Source of the DNA: Pochonia chlamydosporia 170
Lineage: Eukaryota; Ascomycota; Sordariomycetes; Hypocreales; Clavicipitaceae
Direction: 5' to 3'
DNA length: 64,000 nt
Assembly: GCF_001653235.2 (NCBI RefSeq)
Contig: NC_035791.1
Coordinates: 992,001 to 1,056,000 of the forward strand
Shown: piece by piece, positions 23,271-34,400 of the stretch
Layout of the letters: each line of letters starts with the position of its first letter
Numbering within the stretch: position 1 is the first letter of the stretch
Position numbers and translations under genes: made by a program
Notes under the pieces: model-generated
What the model was told of the DNA's origin: nothing
What the model saw: the letters and a program-made list of their open reading frames with translations, nothing else
Databases searched by the model: none

Positions 23271-26200
23271 AAAGTGTTTTGGCTGGTAACTTTTTAGAAA
23301 AAGGGAGTTTGGCAGGTGGATCGGAATGCGACTGAAGGCAGGAACGACCGGCCGTGTTTCAGTCACAAAAACAAGAAAAGAATCTGGTAATTTCCGGCCG
23401 CGATTCTCAGCTTCGCTTAGCAAAAGTGTCGATAGTAACGGACAGACTCGACACGAGGTGAGCAGAAGAATACCAGGAAGCGCCTGTGGATGCACGTCAC
23501 TTGTATAATAAAATCACAACCGGACAAGACTGACAAGGGGACAGAATCAAAACAGGCAACTCGCACTTGGCTCGTAGCACAATCGAGCAGCCGACCACTC
23601 ACTCCTTACAATCCTTGGTGCATGAAAAGGCGCCAAATTGTCCGGCTCGGCCGCCATCAAATGCTACGCCTCAGCCAGGAGAGAAGCCAGGGGTCGTGGA
23701 CGGGGGTCACGAACCAACATCCCCATTCGATGAAGGTATAGTCAGGCCTGAGACTGGACGAACTACATGTGCCACTGACCATAGATGACACTGAATCCAG
23801 CCTGTGCAGGTGCCTGGATCACGACGCCTACAATACCTGACTTGTGAAACAGGGACAATGGCACAATAATTCAGTCATCAAGTCACTCAAACAACCGTCA
23901 GTCGGCGGACTCCTCGCCTTCAGTGCTACACCAGCCATGGTTTCTGCGTTGAAGGACCAAATCAAGTCGGGCCGGCCCATGGAAGATGAGCTGTCCGATG
24001 AATCAACACACGGGCTAGTGACCCTTTTTGCCTTTTTTAGCTCCTGGGCCACCCGCGTCTCCAGCGTATCAGTTGGATGATAGTTGGAGACTGGTCCGGG
24101 CCAGTCTCATTTGCCCCAGAACCACGATCTAAGCTGGCCTGCGGACCCAACAGGCTGACAGAAGCGCTAGGAAGGGCCATGTTATGGTTGTAGTGTCGCG
24201 AGGCCATGGGAAATGATACTTCCCCACAAAGCTACTTCGGTTAGGCCCTTTTTTCGAATCGAAGGAGTCCCTAGTTTTCCAACGTGGACAGGCTAGGCGT
24301 GCCCGAACAAAGTGTCTCACAACCAACATATCGATACGGCAGCAGTTGACTGGCTCAGCGGTTCCAAATCTATAGAAAACTAGTGCCAAACATTGTGCCA
24401 CGTCCTATTTCTGATGGCCCAAGCCTCACTCTTCAATGGTCTGCAAGTGGGCTTGGAGATTTCGACGACTGAAATTAACGGATCTGTGCTGGAGATCTGA
24501 CGACCAATCTGGGGAACACACCACCTCGCACGCAGATTTTCCACACTGGCACCAAGGAACATCCTGTGGAAAGATCAGTGATTGGGCAAGCATTGAAGGC
24601 AGATGGACGATCCCCTTTGCTCTCCACACCCTTGGCTTCTCTGACCCTGCCCTGGTCCTGAGCATGCTGCCTCCATTTGTCTGCACAACAGCAGGGGCCG
24701 GCCAGTTAAAACAGAGCGCAAGCTGACGTCTCGTTCCACCATGTTAGCGACCCTGGATGTGGCGGCTTTAATCCTCTTCAAGCTCCTTTTGTGCACCAAT
24801 GATCACGTTGCACAACGAGTACCGGCGGGATGGCTTTGTTGCGTCGGGTGTAACCCTTCATCTGGCGAAAGCATCGCATGCATTTTGCGTCTCATCCCAG
24901 CTGTTGCCTAAGCGAACACGAAGCCACCCTCCTCTTCACACTCTTCACAGTCCATTTGGCACTTTTCTCGCTGAAGCTGGCTGCTGGGTTGGCGCTCAGT
25001 GATGGCTGGGAGGTGAAGTGAGCTCCGCCCGAAAAGCCCACTTCATCACCTGAAGGGTACATGCTGTTTGCGCTTCGTCTCTCAAAACATGGAAACAGTC
25101 GATCTTGTGACCAGCCGCTTATACACGCCGTCCTCCAACCATATCAGCAGTCCTCGCAAACTGGCTGTGATCACTGCGACGCTGGTCTGCAGATGGTGGC
25201 TGCCCTAGACTGAACCCGAATACGAGTGTTCTCACATCACATGGTCAGAGGCGAGAGGCCTGCATGTCATACCAGCATTCACCCATTTAGCCAAGGCTGC
25301 CGGCTTCACACTACATCTGGCATGTTTGTTCACGATGCTGGTGTCCCTGGGGGCATACATCAGCTGTGCTGAGAGCTGGACAGCACCTGAGAGGGTCAGG
25401 AGATTTTCAGCGCTCAGATAGGTCTTATCTGTCCGTTCTGGCTGCGATGATTTGGCGCCAATCAGCCATTGCTTCGACTTGTAAAACAGTCTTTACTGCT
25501 ATCAAGCACAATACTAGGATGCGATGCTGCTGAAGGCAATTCGTACCCTAGACACAAACGTCCTGGAAAGTCAGAGTCAAGTGTAGAACTACACTGTCAA
25601 AAGAGAGTTACTGGCTTTTTATTCCTTAATATATCACCAATCAAAAGAAATCAATCACACCCGTCACTCTTGCGAACAAGCTCTGACCTCGGACACTTAT
25701 TCTAAGAACATACATCCGTACCATCACACCGGAAATTATAATCACTTGAGTGGAGAACGCACGTCAAGTCCATTCTGGCACTTAGACAACGAACAAAAAA
25801 ATATTCCGCTGTATTCACTGCCTTTGCAGTAACTCCAGGTCAGAGAGGATCTTTCATAAAAGCGGCATATGAGCAGTGATTAGGAGTCCGTACTCGCTTG
25901 CCCCGTGGATAAGCCCCTTGTCATTACCTCTCACGAGAACAACGCGGAGTAGATCAATGCGCGGGTCACGTCGTCCAAATAGCCAGTGCACATGGATCAC
26001 GCCCAAGCTAACAGAGTCAGTAAATGGGAGCATCCTAATATTGAAGCTTTACAATCAGCCACTTCGTGAAAAGTCTCAACTTGCAAAGGTCAACAACGTC
26101 GGTTTCGTTGCTTTCTATCGAGGCCAAAGAACATGCTGACAATTTATGGGCTGAAGGTATTGAATCCCAAGGTGGTATGTTGGTCGAGAGGCGTAGCCGC

Positions 26201-26870
26201 GTGCCAGATTCAAAAGACTACTATCTCGCTTGATTTGGCCAAACTGCATCTGAACAATGCAGCCTGCATTCTATCCGAAGCTCATTCCGTTGGAATCGAT
26301 TCTCGGGATGAAGCGAGCTTTGGCTGGGACAGTGTCGTTTGCCGTCTACAAACCTCTTTGGTCTAAAGCAGTACATTCGCTATGTTGCCTTGGACGGGCA
26401 GAGCGACCGTGACCATACACGATGCTAAGCGAGATACCGTCACAGTCCTTGCTCCGTAAAGCGTGGTTCGCATTGGACAGACTCTATACGTCTAGTCGTA
26501 CCGTCCAACAAACCATCGAAGCTTCAATGTCTATCTCGGAAACATTGTATAGCGTTCAATGTGAAACTCTGGGGCCATTTGGCAGCACTCTGAATGGACG
26601 AACTAGTTGGTCTGCGAGTCGCTTTAGAGCACTTTCCAAGAGTCTCGTACTTCAACGGACGCAAAGCGAATGCCTTCTTGTTATGTCAAGATAAGTCATA
26701 AGTGACTTAGGATATTGTTCGCAAACTCCGAGCTATTTACCCACGTCTCACCCAAGTCAGAAATACAGGGCCCGTTCATGCCCAAGACAGTCGTCAACAC
26801 CAAATGCTATTCATTATCGACATAAACGCTAAAACCGACCCAAAAAGCCAACGCCAGAAATATTATCCAA
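23271..26870. other. Gene-poor interval of 3.6 kb
   Basis: I found no frame with recognisable domains or consistent splicing on either strand. Open frames stay below 100 codons. Composition is close to that of neighbouring intergenic DNA and does not show the extreme AT shift of heavily RIP-mutated transposons. The left end is the promoter of the secreted oxidase. Confidence 0.45.
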
Positions 26871-27617
26871 TCATGCCTCAACCTGTTCCACGTCTGTCTG
26901 TCGTAAATGTCGTCTCGCTTCTTGCTGATATTCCTTGTAGCAATCCATACACGCCCAAATCGCAAAACCTATCCTGAAAGCTCTGCACGCCGTCAGAACA
27001 CGACTTCCCCAGTCAAAGGAACATTATAGCGAGGGTAACAACTCACATGATGATGGTTAGAAGCCACGTGCCAATCCAAGTCATAGTCGACCTGTGGAAC
27101 TTGATGCCCCCGCCATCGGCGCCAATGTAGCTCACCAGTTCATCAGCATCTTGACTCTGGACATTCGAAACGAGCATGAGTACGATCCCGCCGAGAGTAA
27201 CCGCCAGGGAGAATATATCGTGCATGAGTGTTCGATGGGGTTTCATGGGTTCGAAGCCGAGTGTGCGATCCGCAAACGCGACCATTTGCCAACTATCGTT
27301 TAGCAGGGCGATGACAGCCTAAACATTGTCAGTCCATCGGGCCATGCCTCTGACGAGAGAAATCATCTCACCCCAACGATTCCCGGCGCGACAGCGCCGC
27401 ACGTATCCGTCCATTTCTGGGCAACGAAGCAGAGCACAACAATGGCCACAATGTCGTTCACCCAAGCCAGGCCTCTGGCAACAGTCCGCACAAGCGTCAA
27501 CCAGCTAGGGAAGTGCCATCTGACCATGACAAAGCCGTACGCGATACCAGAGACACCATTCAACCAGGTGTCTTGGGAAGTCGATGAGAGTGATGAATGG
27601 TCATTGTTTTGCTCTGG
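26871..27617 (-). CDS. Multi-pass membrane protein, 5' end unresolved
   Basis: Three 3' exons are clear: about 27372-27617, 27047-27318 and 26871-26973, with canonical introns (GTGAGA..TAG and GTGAGT..TTTCAG). They encode about four hydrophobic segments: VSGIAYGFVMV, AWVNDIVAIVVLCFVAQ, IFSLAVTLGGIVLMLVSN and TWIGTWLLTIIMIGFAIWA. A charged tail (QQEARRHLRQTDVEQVEA) follows. The frame runs open upstream only to a TGA at 27618-27620 and has no ATG before the first membrane segment. An upstream exon must therefore exist; a frame starting MAPSNELQALLAEKS near 27736 is a candidate, but no good splice donor links it. The family was not recognised. Confidence 0.6.
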
Positions 27618-28481
27618 TCAACCGCGAATGCTCGTCTCCTCTTGTGGCTTGTGTCCTTCCGTACGACCATGTTCAGCTCCCTTCTGCTCTCGATTTCTCC
27701 GCCAACAACGCCTGCAGCTCGTTGCTTGGCGCCATGGCCGCACGTGAGATGTGTGTGATATGGTGCAGTTTGGTCAGTGCGAGTCTCTTCATGTGCTGAT
27801 TTTGTGGTGGGAATACAGCCACAGCAGGGATGTTAGCTGAAAGCCAAGGCGGGAGGTTGACAGTCTATTGGCGAGAACTCCAGGTTTTTGTTGCAGCTCA
27901 GAATCCAAACTCCACCCTTGTGCGCTGGAGGCGTCGATCACGGATTGAACAGGGCGTTAAATTCAAGCTTATCGGGATTTTGCTTCAACATTGTGCATCT
28001 CGATTTATTTCCGTCTATCCGGGGATGAGATAGCTCAACGATATACTGTCACATTTTGCGTGACCCGAAATTGTAATTTTTTCGATGTCGGTTGACCAAA
28101 GTCCATTCCGGAACCGTGGTGGCGTCACTTTCAGTCAATCAGACACTTGTGCTAGGCACAACTTTGCAGATGGAGAAAGCACGGCTACGACCCGGCTTAA
28201 CATGAACACTTCAATATGGTCTTACAAAAAGTCAGTCACGGCCTAGACATAGCAACTTGTTGCCCAGCATGTTAAATACACCAGGAAGGTAAATTCAACA
28301 TATTCTCCTTCAGCCATAGGGTAAGTGACACCCACGAAAGGTCATGTGACTCGCGGGGAACTGGTGGCCTGCACTCTCGAGCCTTGACGTTCAACATCGT
28401 CATCTCTTCGAGAGCAACTTAACTCTTCATTACAAAGCCTTTGTGTGCAGATTTTACGAAGAAAACCGAGAGGATTGCAAG
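27618..28481. other. Intergenic region, divergent promoter
   Basis: The region lies between the minus-strand membrane protein and the plus-strand thioredoxin. It probably contains the missing first exon of the membrane protein (near 27650-27750). Nothing else is recognised. Confidence 0.35.
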
Positions 28482-29142
28482 ATGGATACCATATATTATG
28501 TCATCTTGATATTGCTCGCCCTCTTTGTTGTAGGACCTGTAAGTCTCTTCTCACACCCCACCAGATGCCAGTCGAAACTCCTTTGGATGAGAACCCGCTT
28601 CGCTTGCGAGCTCATTTCTACACGCTGCTACATTTTACAGTGGCGCACAGCACCCCTATACCACAATCGTTTTCAAGCTCATTCAATACTAACATCATCT
28701 CCAGGCACTATTTGCAGACCGCTCACCCATCCCCGAGACCTCAGGCAACGTCCACAAAATTGCCGAGGCCGCCGAGTTGGATACCGTCTTGTCCTCCAAC
28801 AAGCATGTGGTGGTAGACTTCTACGCGGATTGGTGTCCGCCGTGCCGTGCCATTGCGCCAATCTTTTCAAAGCTAGCTGACCAGCACGCCTCGAGCGGCC
28901 ATCTTGCCTTCGCTAAGGTCAACGTCGACCATGTCAAGAACGTTGCTGCGCGATACAAGGTCTCTGCGATGCCGACCTTTGTGTTCTTTCAAAATGGCGA
29001 GCCTAAGGGTGTGACTGTCGAGGGACTTAAGGCCCGGCAGTCTGTGAAACTCACCGATGACGGGCTGGTTGACAGGGTTCTGGGTGCGGATCGAGCGGCG
29101 CTGGAGGCGGTTATTCAGGCTCTGGCCGGTAAGGCTAAGTAA
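28482..29142 (+). CDS. Membrane-anchored thioredoxin
   Basis: Two exons, 28482-28538 and 28705-29142, with a 166-nt intron (GTAAGT..CAG), give 164 residues. Residues 4-18 (IYYVILILLALFVVG) form one N-terminal membrane anchor or uncleaved signal, then a thioredoxin fold follows: VVVDFYADWCPPCRAIAP holds the redox site, and SAMPTFVFFQNG holds the cis-Pro loop. The active site is CPPC instead of the usual CGPC, which alters redox potential in studied thioredoxins. The anchor suggests work at an organelle or the secretory membrane, not soluble cytosolic reduction. Start choice: the first ATG of the open 5' exon. Confidence 0.85.
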
Positions 29143-29445
29143 GCTCAGTCATGGGGAGATGAGTTGATCAGCTGCAGATGGTGGGAGGGATTGAGGCAGT
29201 AATTTGGCTTCACGGGACGTAGCATAGCGCTATGGGTAATGCAAATTGTATAATTAGGCGTCATTCCAAAACAGGATCAGAAGCCGTGCTAGATGTGACG
29301 CTGTTGCATCAGGATGTGTTTGACGGTATACAAAATTAATATGCTATCAGGCGTTCTATGAAGATCAAGACCTGGTGTAAGCTAACTTTTCCAACAGAGA
29401 TTTATCCCAAAAACCCATGATTTGCAACTAATACCCGTGCTTTCT
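29143..29445. other. Intergenic region between convergent genes
   Basis: 303 bases holding the 3' flanks of the thioredoxin and cell-wall protein genes. Nothing else is recognised. Confidence 0.4.
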
Positions 29446-31494
29446 TTATGGATATACATAAATGTTGGTAATAAGAATCGCCGGCTTGTTAGCAGTGTCT
29501 TTCGGACAAGACAGCTTCAGTGTGAAGAGCGAATCATACGTCAACTGCACTTCCGAAGGATCACCGGCATAGTGCTGCCAAACGCCATTGGACTGTCCAT
29601 CATCCGCAACTTCTAGGAAGTTGGTTGTCTCGCGGTTGAAACTGGCTCCAATCGTGCAGCCGGTAGAATCGCCGGTAAATTGATAGTCAAAGGAGACCTT
29701 GACGGTTACCTTGGGTGGAGGGTCTCCGCATCTTGGTAGCTGCTGGTTGAGATAGACCTGGGCGAATTGATCTTGCGACGGAATCAGAGCAAAGGCGTGA
29801 TCGGTGCCATCGGGGCCTTCTGCTACGACGCCGGATGAGTCTGCTGTTACTTGGTCTGAGATGTACCAGGGTGCGAGTGTCCCGTCTGGGAAATTGTTGC
29901 CTGAGATATCCTCACAGTTGGGGTCGTCGGTCGGGGTGGGTGGTTCGGATGAAGTTGAGGATGATGCGGCGGCGGAGGATGACTCAGGTGAGGTGGAAGA
30001 TGAGGAGGGTGTAGTCGATGTGGGTGATGAGGAAGACGCGGAGGAAGAAGAGAGAGAGGAGGCTTTAGATGATGTGGAAGATGCGGACTGAGAGGAAGAC
30101 TTGATGGAGCTTGACGGAGCCGACGAAGAAGGCTTAGATGAAGCAGACGAAGAAGATATTGCGGACGACTTAATGGAACTTGATGGAGCGGATGGAGAAG
30201 GGGCAGAGGAAGAAGGCAGAGAGGAAGCCTTAGACGAAGCAGACGACATCGCTGGAGCGGAAGACTTGATGGAACTCGATGGAGCGGACGCAGAAGGCTT
30301 AGACGAAGCGGACGACGTAACTGGAGCGGACGACTTGACTGAAGACGGAATGGATGATGGAACTGAACTAGACGGCGCGGAGGATGGGGAGCTCGCAGAC
30401 GATTGGGACGATGCCGCCGAAGATTGTTTAGAAGACGCAGCTGGTGACGATGACTGACGGGACCTGGATGGTGCCGACGCAGACGATGAAGCAACAGTTG
30501 GTGGCGCAGATGAAGGAGATACCTGGGACGACTTGGCTGATGACGGCGAAGACGACATACCTGAAGACGCAGAAGGTCCCATCTTGGAAGAAACCGAGGC
30601 GCTCTTAGATACCGATGGCGCGGATAATGCAGATGATTCAGACGGCGCAGGTGATATCTTGGAACCAGAGTTGCTAGATACAGCAGATGAAGCTGAGATT
30701 CTTTCTGACATCGACGAAGGCACAGGAAGATTGGACTTTCCGGAAACTGACACACCAGATGGCGCTGAGGCTCGTTCTGAAAGCGATGAAAACACAGGGA
30801 GAATGGACCTTTCCGACGGAACTGGTGCACCGGAGGAGGCTACTTCACTTGGAGACAGTAAAGTTGACGCCGGCGAGACAAACATCGTAGACGATCTCAC
30901 AGGCTTTCCAGACTTACCGCCCTCGTTCACAGAAGATGCAGTAGATTGCCCGATTGGAGGCGGAAGAATGCCTGTCTTGGAGTTTGGCGGAGTCTTTGTT
31001 CCCCCATTAGGACCTGTATTGGTGTTGGATGCCATTCCGCCATTATTGGTACCAGTGCCGCCCGATTCTTGACCTGTTGGATTCTTCGTAGCCATACCAT
31101 TTGGCCCATTCCCCGTCTTTACATTCGTGACAAAGCTACCAGTTCGACTCTTGACAACGACAACGGTAGTAGTCCCCCCTGGAGTTGCCGGCAAAGTTGT
31201 CGTACGGGGGTGAGGCCCAGCAGTAGTGACGGTAACGACATTTGGTTGAGAATTCGGTCCCGGAGGATTAACAATCGTCTGCGAGGGATAAATGTAGCTT
31301 GTTCTGTAATTTGTTAGGTCTCAGGCAACACCAGTATTTGATCCAACTTACTGAGTAAGGATGCTGTGAGTTGTCACGCCGCAGCATACATAAACCACTG
31401 GTTGGTGGAAAATCACTACTTCTGGGCATTCTGGCTGGGCAGCCACCCCGTTCAATAGCAGGGGCAACAGGAGGCTTGTAAGTTGTGTTATCAT
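29446..31494 (-). CDS. Secreted serine-rich mucin-like cell-wall protein with a C-terminal beta-type domain
   Basis: Exons 31352-31494 and 29446-31303 (intron GTAAGT..TTACAG) give 666 residues. Residues 1-19 are a signal peptide (MITQLTSLLLPLLLNGVAA). A short Cys-bearing segment (VYVCCG) and a Thr/Pro region follow. About 330 residues of Ser/Ala/Pro repeats then follow, built on units such as APSSSIKSSA, and should be heavily O-glycosylated. The last 150 residues form a globular domain with four Cys, starting CEDISGNNFPDG, whose pattern resembles carbohydrate-binding-like beta-sandwich domains at the end of secreted fungal proteins. There is no GPI-type hydrophobic tail. It is likely a wall or matrix protein; the ligand is unknown. 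The repeats may vary in number between strains. Confidence 0.82.
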
Positions 31495-32473
31495 TTTGTT
31501 AGCTATACAGAGCCGTTTCAATGCAGACGAGCGGTTTCCAGCGAGACATATTGCCGGACGATCCTTTTTAACAAGGAATATCTGATTAATAAAAATTGAT
31601 GAATGTTGACTTCGTCACTAACATCGCCATGTTGACTTCGTCACTAACATCGCCATGTTGACTTCGTCACTAACATCGCCATGTTGAAGAAACTTGTAAT
31701 CATCAAAAGTACACACTAACATATCTTGTTATGCGGTGGTGTACTACACGGTATGGTAGTACGTCTGACTGCCAAGTCTTTTTACCTTTCGCTATAGATG
31801 CTAGATTATGCGGATCTCCCGGATTACCGAATGCGTCGAAACCCAACAGCATTGACTGGTGTCAGATCCACCAAAACCCGCGACTTGGTGATACCAAAAA
31901 CCTTATTAATGCTCCGGAGGTTATGTCCGGGTGTGAACCACGACCCTTTTATAGAGCCGGGAATAAAACTTGTCGGAAGGACCGGAATGTGAGCCGCGTA
32001 CAATAAGCACAATTGCCTGTGTCGATACGCAGTCTGTCTTTATTCGTTGGAGCGAGGTTTGTAAGTTGATGATGGCTGACAGCCTCCCGCTGAATTTCGG
32101 TGTACCTAATGGAATAATGTGGGACTTGTGGTCGAAAGTATAAGAGTCAAGTTGAGATGGGTTGGCCATGATCACTACAAGGCCGTTAAATTCGGTGTGT
32201 TAGTCTCAAATATTTGTACTAGGAATGCAGAGTCGAGCTAGCAAAGGTGTTTCACTCGCTGCTGTCATTTGCCCGTTGGCCTTCAAGCGCCATGATTCAA
32301 TCTAAAGTGGAATTCATCATCACGCGCTCGCTGCATCTTGATAAGATCAATGGTGGCTCTGCTCCTCTCACATCTTGATGCTATGTGAATCAATTCTGTG
32401 CAACCATTGGACCGCAGTGATGTAATACCAGGCGTTAATTCACATTCGCTACATGTACATAACATAAACTCCC
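31495..32473. other. Intergenic region, promoter of the cell-wall protein
   Basis: Upstream of the serine-rich protein gene and downstream of the reductase gene. Apart from the 26-bp tandem repeat at 31603-31687, no feature or gene is recognised. Confidence 0.4.
31603..31687. repeat. 26-bp minisatellite, three perfect copies plus a partial
   Basis: The unit begins ATGTTGACTTCGTCACTAAC and repeats exactly at 31603, 31629 and 31655. A seven-base partial copy follows at 31681. It lies 109 bases before the ATG of the serine-rich cell-wall protein gene, inside its promoter. Identity between copies suggests recent expansion. Confidence 0.95.
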
Positions 32474-34400
32474 TTAAAATGCGTACTCTTCAACATGCAA
32501 ATATATCCCCTGTGCGCCAGTTCCCTTGTGCACTGCCCGCTCGTCGCTCAACTTGCTGACGAAGTTTCTCGTTCTCGCCACAATCTCTTTTCCTCCACAG
32601 ACAACGACGGCGCTTTCGCCCCACGCTTGCTCAACAGGCTCGCGGATCAACGCCTCAATATCTGGCCGACTAGTATACTCGCGCACCAAGTCGATGCTGG
32701 AAGCGCTGTTTCGGGATGCCCTCGAGTATGAGTTGCTGCTTCTCGATCGTAGTCCCTCTTCGACCGATTTCCCCGAGTACAAATCCGCCGTCTTTTCTTG
32801 GGTTGATCCATCTGTTGAGTCGCTTTCTCTCCCCTGTCGATTTTGGACAAGTGGCATTCCCGACTCTGTTCCCACGCAGCTACCCGTGATTGCGATATGC
32901 AATTTTACCTCTATCCCCTTTTCCTGAGCAGCTCTTGCGGCGTCCTTGGCTCTTTCCACGTAATATTCGACTTCTTCTGTCGTTCTCGCCACTAGAGCAA
33001 CTTCTAATCTTCGCACGCAGGATTTCTTTTCTGCGTAGGCGACATGCTCTAGAATCGGCACAGTAAAGCTTGCTCCGGTTGAGGCTCCGATTAAAACTAG
33101 AGTCTCGAAGGAATTCCATTTAGTCGTAACTCCAAATGGACCTAGTACGAAACCAGCCAGGTTCTTGGTTGGATTTTTGATAGCGAACTCGTGGAGACGC
33201 TTGGAGAAGCCCTTATGGGCTCGAATAATGAGTTGTATGCTGTTGCAGCAGCATGTTCCCTTTATTTGATGGGCACATGCAATGGTATATGGATGTGACT
33301 CGATCCAGCCCAGTCGAGGAACCCAAAGGTAGATGTGTTGCCCGGCGTGCCATTTGAAATGAACATCCTTTATCGTCAGGACTGTTACCGAGTCTCCAAC
33401 AGCTCTGGCAGAGATGTTATGTCCTATGCGCCTCATGCCCTGGCAAGTAGACTTGTTTGGTTTCCATCGGGTATTTTGCCAAGCCGTCAATGCCCATCGT
33501 GCGGCTCTGTCAAAGGCGAGAAATGACACTGACATCCACAGCAGGTGCATTGCGTTGGTAGGGATATGGTAGCTTAATAACACCAGCATGGTGACGGAGG
33601 AGAGTATATGCTGTATCAGCCAGACTTCGTACACCATTCTGCGGATGGGTACAAATCCTACTACCACGTTGAAGAGCAAAACTCCCCATGCTCCAAGCCC
33701 GTATTTGACAAGGGGCATTATGGAGAGTTCAAGCTCGACAAAGTCCGCTCGTACCCATTCTGTCCAAAAATGCCAGCCGTGAACTGTTGCCGTGATAAAC
33801 ATGGTTCTTGCCACCCAGCGGTGCAGCCAGTTGAGCCGTTCGTGGCTGCTTCCAATCAGAAACCCGATCACATTGAACTTCATGGACAGGAGAAATATGA
33901 AGGGTAGCTGCATGATGCTGACCCAGGCGTTTCGGTAGCCGATGCGTTCCCAGAAATAGGCATCGTCCTTGACAGCGTTCCAGGACATGAAGTAAATGAT
34001 CATGGCCCAGTAACTTAGGAGAACTAAGACTCTGCCGAGCGGTGGAGGTGTGGCCCATCGGAGGCCAACTTTCGAGATGTAGACCTGCGGATGGCTCAGT
34101 TCGCGGACGATGGCTGTTGAGGTAGCCCATGCCTGGCCAATAAAGCCGCTTGGCCTTGTGGCATGCTCTATCGATGTTTCTTCACAAGCTTGTAACCTGT
34201 TTCGAAGCCTTAGTAACTATTTCGAATCATCGCGACATCATTTGGGCATACCTTTGTCTGCTTGTGTACAGTTCCACGCCTCGAATCGTAGTCAGTCCGC
34301 CTACCACGCCGGCAATAATATACCAATAATCACGAGCAAAGGCATAATTGTAGTCCATGCCTAAGCTCGCATCATTCATGTGCATATCTCCCATATCCAT
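32474..34400 (-). CDS. Ferric/cupric reductase, FRE-type flavocytochrome
   Basis: Exons 34252-34400 and 32474-34196 (intron GTATGC..ACAG) give 623 residues. The Met-rich N-terminus MDMGDMHMNDASLGMD faces outside and may bind metal. A membrane region with two HX13H pairs follows: His175/His189 in LHRWVARTMFITATVHGW, and IQH..SYH further on. These four His bind the two b-type hemes of the family. The cytosolic FAD-binding motif HPYTIA, the NADPH-binding LIGASTGASFTVP and the terminal VVVCGGKE complete the electron path from NADPH to an outside metal. Family members reduce Fe3+ or Cu2+ before uptake. It diverges from a BIM1-like copper protein gene. Confidence 0.92.

Noticed and set aside
23900..25500. 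RIP-mutated transposon relic
   Set aside because: There are no terminal repeats, no transposase or reverse-transcriptase text, and no strong AT shift by eye. A computed RIP index would be needed.
29804..31072. Long acidic frames on the plus strand (95, 118 and 179 codons)
   Set aside because: They are the antisense of the Ser-codon repeat tract of the wall protein; their Asp/Glu/Ala-rich text follows from TCN/AGY codons read backward.
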